From the NCBI RefSeq assembly GCF_022414575.1, contig NZ_JADWYQ010000011.1, forward strand, positions 1 to 64,000: a DNA stretch of 64,000 bases, given 5' to 3'. Under the pieces are notes generated by a model that did not search any database, was not told where the DNA came from, and saw nothing but the letters and a program-made list of their open reading frames with translations. Within the stretch, counting starts at the first letter, position 1, and every line of letters starts with the position of its first letter. Position numbers and translations under genes: made by a program. Positions 60,912 to 64,000 of this stretch are shown here, one piece after another. This stretch comes from Streptomyces sp. MUM 178J. GTDB taxonomy: Bacteria > Actinomycetota > Actinomycetes > Streptomycetales > Streptomycetaceae.

Positions 60912-63788
60912 GTGAGCACACTGGGTGAGCCCATCAGTGACGCGACCTGGGAGCGCTGGCTGCGGCAGAGCCTCGCCCGCACCGCCCGCCGCCCGTCCCT
61001 GCTGTTCGTCGAAGGAGCGGCGGGACTCGGCAAGAGCCGCCTGGCCCACCGGCTGCTCGAATCCCCCGAGGCGGTGGACCGGGCGTGCGTGACCCTCGCC
61101 TTCACCTCCACAGGGGTGCTGCTCGAGCACCGCCCCGCCGCCGGGCGGCCCCGCCGGCACGCCCGGGCCCCGACGCATGCACCTGCCCCCGCCTCCGCCT
61201 CCGACCCATCGGATGCGGCGGCGGAGACCGCCCCGGGCAGCCGCCGCTATCCGGACGCCGTCGCCCTGGCCCCGGACCTCGACCAACTGCTGCACACCGA
61301 CGAGCAGGACGGGCCCGTCCTGCTCGTCGCCGAGGATGTGCACCGCGCGGGGCCGGACGGCCGGGACCTGCTCCGGCGGCTGCTGGAGCAGCCCCCGGAG
61401 GCCCTCGCAGCCGTCCTCACCTACCGGCCGGAAGAACTCCCCGAGCCCGCCCTGCCGCTCGGCGCACCCGTCAACTACCCCGCCGCCCTGTCCCTGCTGC
61501 ACATCCGCCTGGACCCGCTGGACGCCGACCAGGTGCGCCGGATCGCGCGGGAGCGCCTCGGAGCCGAATCCTGCCCGCCCGCCCTGACCTCCCGCGTCCA
61601 CCTCCTCACCGGCGGCCTGCCCCAGGTCGTAGTGGACCTGGTACGCCAGATCGAAGACGTCTGCGGTCCCAAGGAGCGGTACGCGGCCCGCGACGTGGAT
61701 GCGGCGGGGATCCCCGTACGCCTGGCCCATCTGACGCTCGGGCGCCTCGCCGCACTGCCCGGCGAGCACCGGCCCGTCGTCCACGCGGCGGCCGTGCTGG
61801 ACCGGCCCGCCGCCGCGGACGAACTCCGCACCGTCGCCGGCCTCGACCCTGGCACGGGCCGCCGCGCCCTTCAGCAGGCACTCACCGCAGGCGTGCTGGA
61901 GGAGAAGGGCCTGGACCGCTACGGATTCCCCGCACCGCTGGCGGCCACTGTCGTCTACCGGGAGCTGCCGGGCCCGGTCCGTCAGGACATGCACCGCAGA
62001 GCCGCCCGTGTCCTCGCCCGACGCCAGCCGGTCCCCTGGGACCGGCTCGCAGAGCACCGGCGCCTCGGCGGCGGGCCCCTGCGCGGCTGGCTCCAAGCCG
62101 TCGAAAGGGCCGCCCGGGAGAGCGCCGCGGCCGGGGACCACCAGAAGGCCGTCGACCTGCTCGAACACACGCTGTCCCACCCTTCGGTGCCGCTGCCCGT
62201 ACGGGCCCGGCTCGCACCCCTGCTCGCACACAGCGCCGTCCTGGGACTGCACACCGAACACACCGTGGCGGTGCTGCGGCAGATCCTCGCCGAACAGTCC
62301 CTGCCGGCCGTCGTACGCGGGCAGATCAGGCTCGACCTCGGGCTGCTGCTCTACAACCAGGCCGGCATGGGCCTCGAAGGCTGGGTGGAGCTCGAACAGG
62401 CCGTCGACGAGCTGGCGGAGCGGCCTCCGCTGGCCGCCCGCGCCATGTCCGCGCTGGCGATGCCCGTGATGTCCGCCGTCCCCCTGGAACGCAACCTCGA
62501 ATGGCTCGAGAAGGCACAGCGGGCGGCCGCGGGCAGCGGGGACGTCGAAGTACAGGCGGCGGTGGCGGCGAACTGCGTCGCCGTACTGCTGGAGACCGGA
62601 GACCCCGCTGCCTGGGACGTCGTGGAGTCGCTGCGCGCCGGCGTGCCGGACGCCCTGAGCGCCCCGCACGTGGCACGCGGACTGGTCAACGCCGCGGACG
62701 CGGCCCTGTGGCTCGGCTATCTGCCGCGCGTCGGCGACCTGCTGGACGAGGGCGTCGACCTTGCCGGCGCCTGCGGAGCCACCTATGTCGAACAGGACGG
62801 GCGCGGCACCCGGCTGCTCCTCGACTGGGCGGTCGGAGATTGGACCGGACTGTCGGCACGGGCGCGCGCCTTCGTCGCCGAGAGCGGGGTGATGCCGGGA
62901 CCCGCGGCGGACGCCCGGATCGTCCTCGGTCTGCTCGCACTCGCCCAGGGCGAATGGCAGCAGATGGCCGCCTGGCTCTCCGGCGGCGGGCATCCGCCGT
63001 CGGCCGACTCGCCGCTGCCGCACGCGGCCACCGCCTCCGGCGCCCTGGTGCGCACCGCGCTGGCACGCGACGACCTGGAGACCGCGACAGCCGAGGCGGC
63101 CGCGGCCTGGGACCGGCTGCGCGACAAAGGAGTGTGGGCCTGGGCGTCCGAAGTCGCCCCCTGGGCCGTCGAGGCCATCGCGCGCGCCGGCCGCCGACAG
63201 GACGCGCAGGATCTGCTGGACGAATTCGAAGCCGGCCTCAAGGGGCGCGTCGTGCCCTCGGCCGCCGCCTCGCTGTCCTGGAGCCGTGGAGTGCTCCACG
63301 AGGCCGTCGGCGAACCGGAGCAGGCGGTCGGGCACTACCGGCAGGCCGCCGCGATGTACGAGAGGATGCCCCGCCCCTACGCGGCCGTGCTCACCGCGGA
63401 GGCCGCGGCACGGTCCGCGCTGGCCTGCGGGGAGAACCCCGAGGCGGCAGTCGCGGAACTCACCTCCTGCGTGGCGAAGCTGACCGACCTGGGCGCCACC
63501 TGGGACGCGGCCCGTGTACGGGCCACGCTCCGCACCCACCATCCCGCGCCCGAGCAGCCCCGCCCCCGCGGCCGGCCCGGCTACGGCGACCAATTGTCCC
63601 CGCGCGAGGAGGAAGTTGTCGACCTCGCCTCGGCGGGCCTGACCAACCGGGAGATAGCCGCGACCCTCCACCTGTCGCCCCGCACCGTGGAACAGCACGT
63701 CGCCCGCGCCCGCAAGAAGCTGGAGTCCCAGTCGCGCGGCCACCACCTCAACCGGGCCAACCGGAACCGCAATGCGGGCGGAGCCTAG
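60912..63788 (+). CDS. Large ATP-binding LuxR (LAL) family transcriptional regulator
   Basis: A 958-residue regulator. The N-terminal P-loop ATPase has Walker A at 35-42 (GAAGLGKS) and Walker B at about 130-140 (VLLVAEDVHRA). A long TPR-like helical middle (about 300-850) probably senses a ligand or partner. The C-terminal LuxR helix-turn-helix is at about 895-940 (LSPREEEVVDLASAGLTNREIAATLHLS, TVEQHVARARKKL). LAL proteins activate pathway-specific genes, but no biosynthetic cluster is visible here. GAGGGTGAG precedes the GTG at 60912. A TTG 30 bases upstream is in frame and less likely. Confidence 0.92.
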   Translation: MSTLGEPISDATWERWLRQSLARTARRPSLLFVEGAAGLGKSRLAHRLLESPEAVDRACVTLAFTSTGVLLEHRPAAGRPRRHARAPTHAPAPASASDPSDAAAETAPGSRRYPDAVALAPDLDQLLHTDEQDGPVLLVAEDVHRAGPDGRDLLRRLLEQPPEALAAVLTYRPEELPEPALPLGAPVNYPAALSLLHIRLDPLDADQVRRIARERLGAESCPPALTSRVHLLTGGLPQVVVDLVRQIEDVCGPKERYAARDVDAAGIPVRLAHLTLGRLAALPGEHRPVVHAAAVLDRPAAADELRTVAGLDPGTGRRALQQALTAGVLEEKGLDRYGFPAPLAATVVYRELPGPVRQDMHRRAARVLARRQPVPWDRLAEHRRLGGGPLRGWLQAVERAARESAAAGDHQKAVDLLEHTLSHPSVPLPVRARLAPLLAHSAVLGLHTEHTVAVLRQILAEQSLPAVVRGQIRLDLGLLLYNQAGMGLEGWVELEQAVDELAERPPLAARAMSALAMPVMSAVPLERNLEWLEKAQRAAAGSGDVEVQAAVAANCVAVLLETGDPAAWDVVESLRAGVPDALSAPHVARGLVNAADAALWLGYLPRVGDLLDEGVDLAGACGATYVEQDGRGTRLLLDWAVGDWTGLSARARAFVAESGVMPGPAADARIVLGLLALAQGEWQQMAAWLSGGGHPPSADSPLPHAATASGALVRTALARDDLETATAEAAAAWDRLRDKGVWAWASEVAPWAVEAIARAGRRQDAQDLLDEFEAGLKGRVVPSAAASLSWSRGVLHEAVGEPEQAVGHYRQAAAMYERMPRPYAAVLTAEAAARSALACGENPEAAVAELTSCVAKLTDLGATWDAARVRATLRTHHPAPEQPRPRGRPGYGDQLSPREEEVVDLASAGLTNREIAATLHLSPRTVEQHVARARKKLESQSRGHHLNRANRNRNAGGA

Positions 63789-64000
63789 TGCCCTCCCGGC
63801 GGGCATTGCCCACTCGCGCCGCCCTGCACGCTCCCCCACAGCCTCCGGCGTGGGCGGGACCCCCACCCCCTTAGGCCCTGCGGGCCCGGGAGGAGACCCC
63901 ACGCTGCGTCGGCCAAGCCCAAGTAGCTCCGCTACGAGGACTTCCGGCCGCCTTGCGATCTGCCCCCGCAGCCCTTCGGCGCGGGGACGCCCGAAGGCAC
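63789..64000. other. Downstream intergenic region with hairpins
   Basis: Bases 63791-63807 can form TGCCC-(loop)-GGGCA and may end the LAL gene. At about 63924 GTAGC-TCC-GCTAC is another hairpin, in a stretch (AAGTAGCTCCGCTACGAGGA) that resembles a common Streptomyces intergenic element; no second copy lies in this window. No gene start is visible before the window ends. Confidence 0.5.

Noticed and set aside
60813..63902. A 1029-codon minus-strand frame opposite the LAL regulator
   Set aside because: Shadow of a clear ATPase/LuxR protein on the plus strand.

Overview
The window is a piece of a Streptomyces chromosome. Third codon positions are overwhelmingly G/C, GTG starts are common, and the gene content is characteristic: a cytosolic-loop CDP-alcohol transferase/DUF881/FHA/MerR division cluster, a tuf3-type second EF-Tu, DUF5999, and LAL and PadR regulators. 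Gene order from the CDP-alcohol transferase to gcvP closely follows the Mycobacterium pgsA2-(DUF881-DUF1290-DUF881)-garA-MerR-DUF151-MerR-gcvB block. The order ung ... lnt ... tuf3 recalls the S. coelicolor region around tuf3. These comparisons are from memory, not from a search.

Layout. 1-111 is the 3' end of a 5S rRNA gene and the rrn terminator. 229-9000 is the conserved envelope/division block: phosphatidyltransferase, large nucleotidyltransferase with a degenerate mutase domain, DUF881-small basic protein-DUF881, GarA-like FHA protein, FtsR-like MerR, DUF151 nuclease and a second MerR. 9053-14301 holds dinB, a PRC-barrel protein and gcvP behind a tandem glycine riboswitch. 14332-33629 is a run of small accessory units, many divergent regulator/target pairs: GCS2 ligase, CPBP protease, PhzF, PadR, three EamA transporters, MocR with a PNPOx-like protein, LysR, an isochorismatase-like protein, Rieske lipoprotein, S9 peptidase, and TetR with an F420 oxidoreductase. 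33794-47724 holds a HipA-like kinase with DUF3037, two SDRs, an oligopeptide-binding lipoprotein, ung, TetR with an FAD monooxygenase, a Gfo/Idh/MocA protein, lnt and an RlmG-like methyltransferase. 48471-51965 is a small decayed integrative element in the 3' end of uppP. 51836-63788 holds uppP, a VTT membrane protein, an AlkD-like protein, tuf3, thioesterase, DedA, gamma carbonic anhydrase, an RsbW-like kinase and a large LuxR regulator.

Main observations. (1) Three promoters carry the DNA-damage motif TTGTCRGTG-N8-TAnnnT, the RecA-independent (PafBC-type) promoter of mycobacteria. They precede ung (exact match), dinB (one mismatch in the -10, plus a degenerate tandem copy), and the AAA+ ATPase/PD-(D/E)XK nuclease carried by the element (exact match). 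(2) That element is bounded by a 125-bp direct repeat of the uppP 3' end with one mismatch. A tyrosine-integrase C-terminal remnant sits next to one repeat and is in frame with the displaced uppP tail. The cargo is the ATPase-nuclease and a HIT-like protein, a candidate damage-inducible DNA-processing or defence module. (3) At least sixteen starts lie 6-8 nt downstream of a TAnnnT-type -10 with no Shine-Dalgarno sequence, implying leaderless transcripts. One is an 11-residue Pro-Pro-Pro leader ORF before an EamA transporter. Several operators are visible as clean palindromes.
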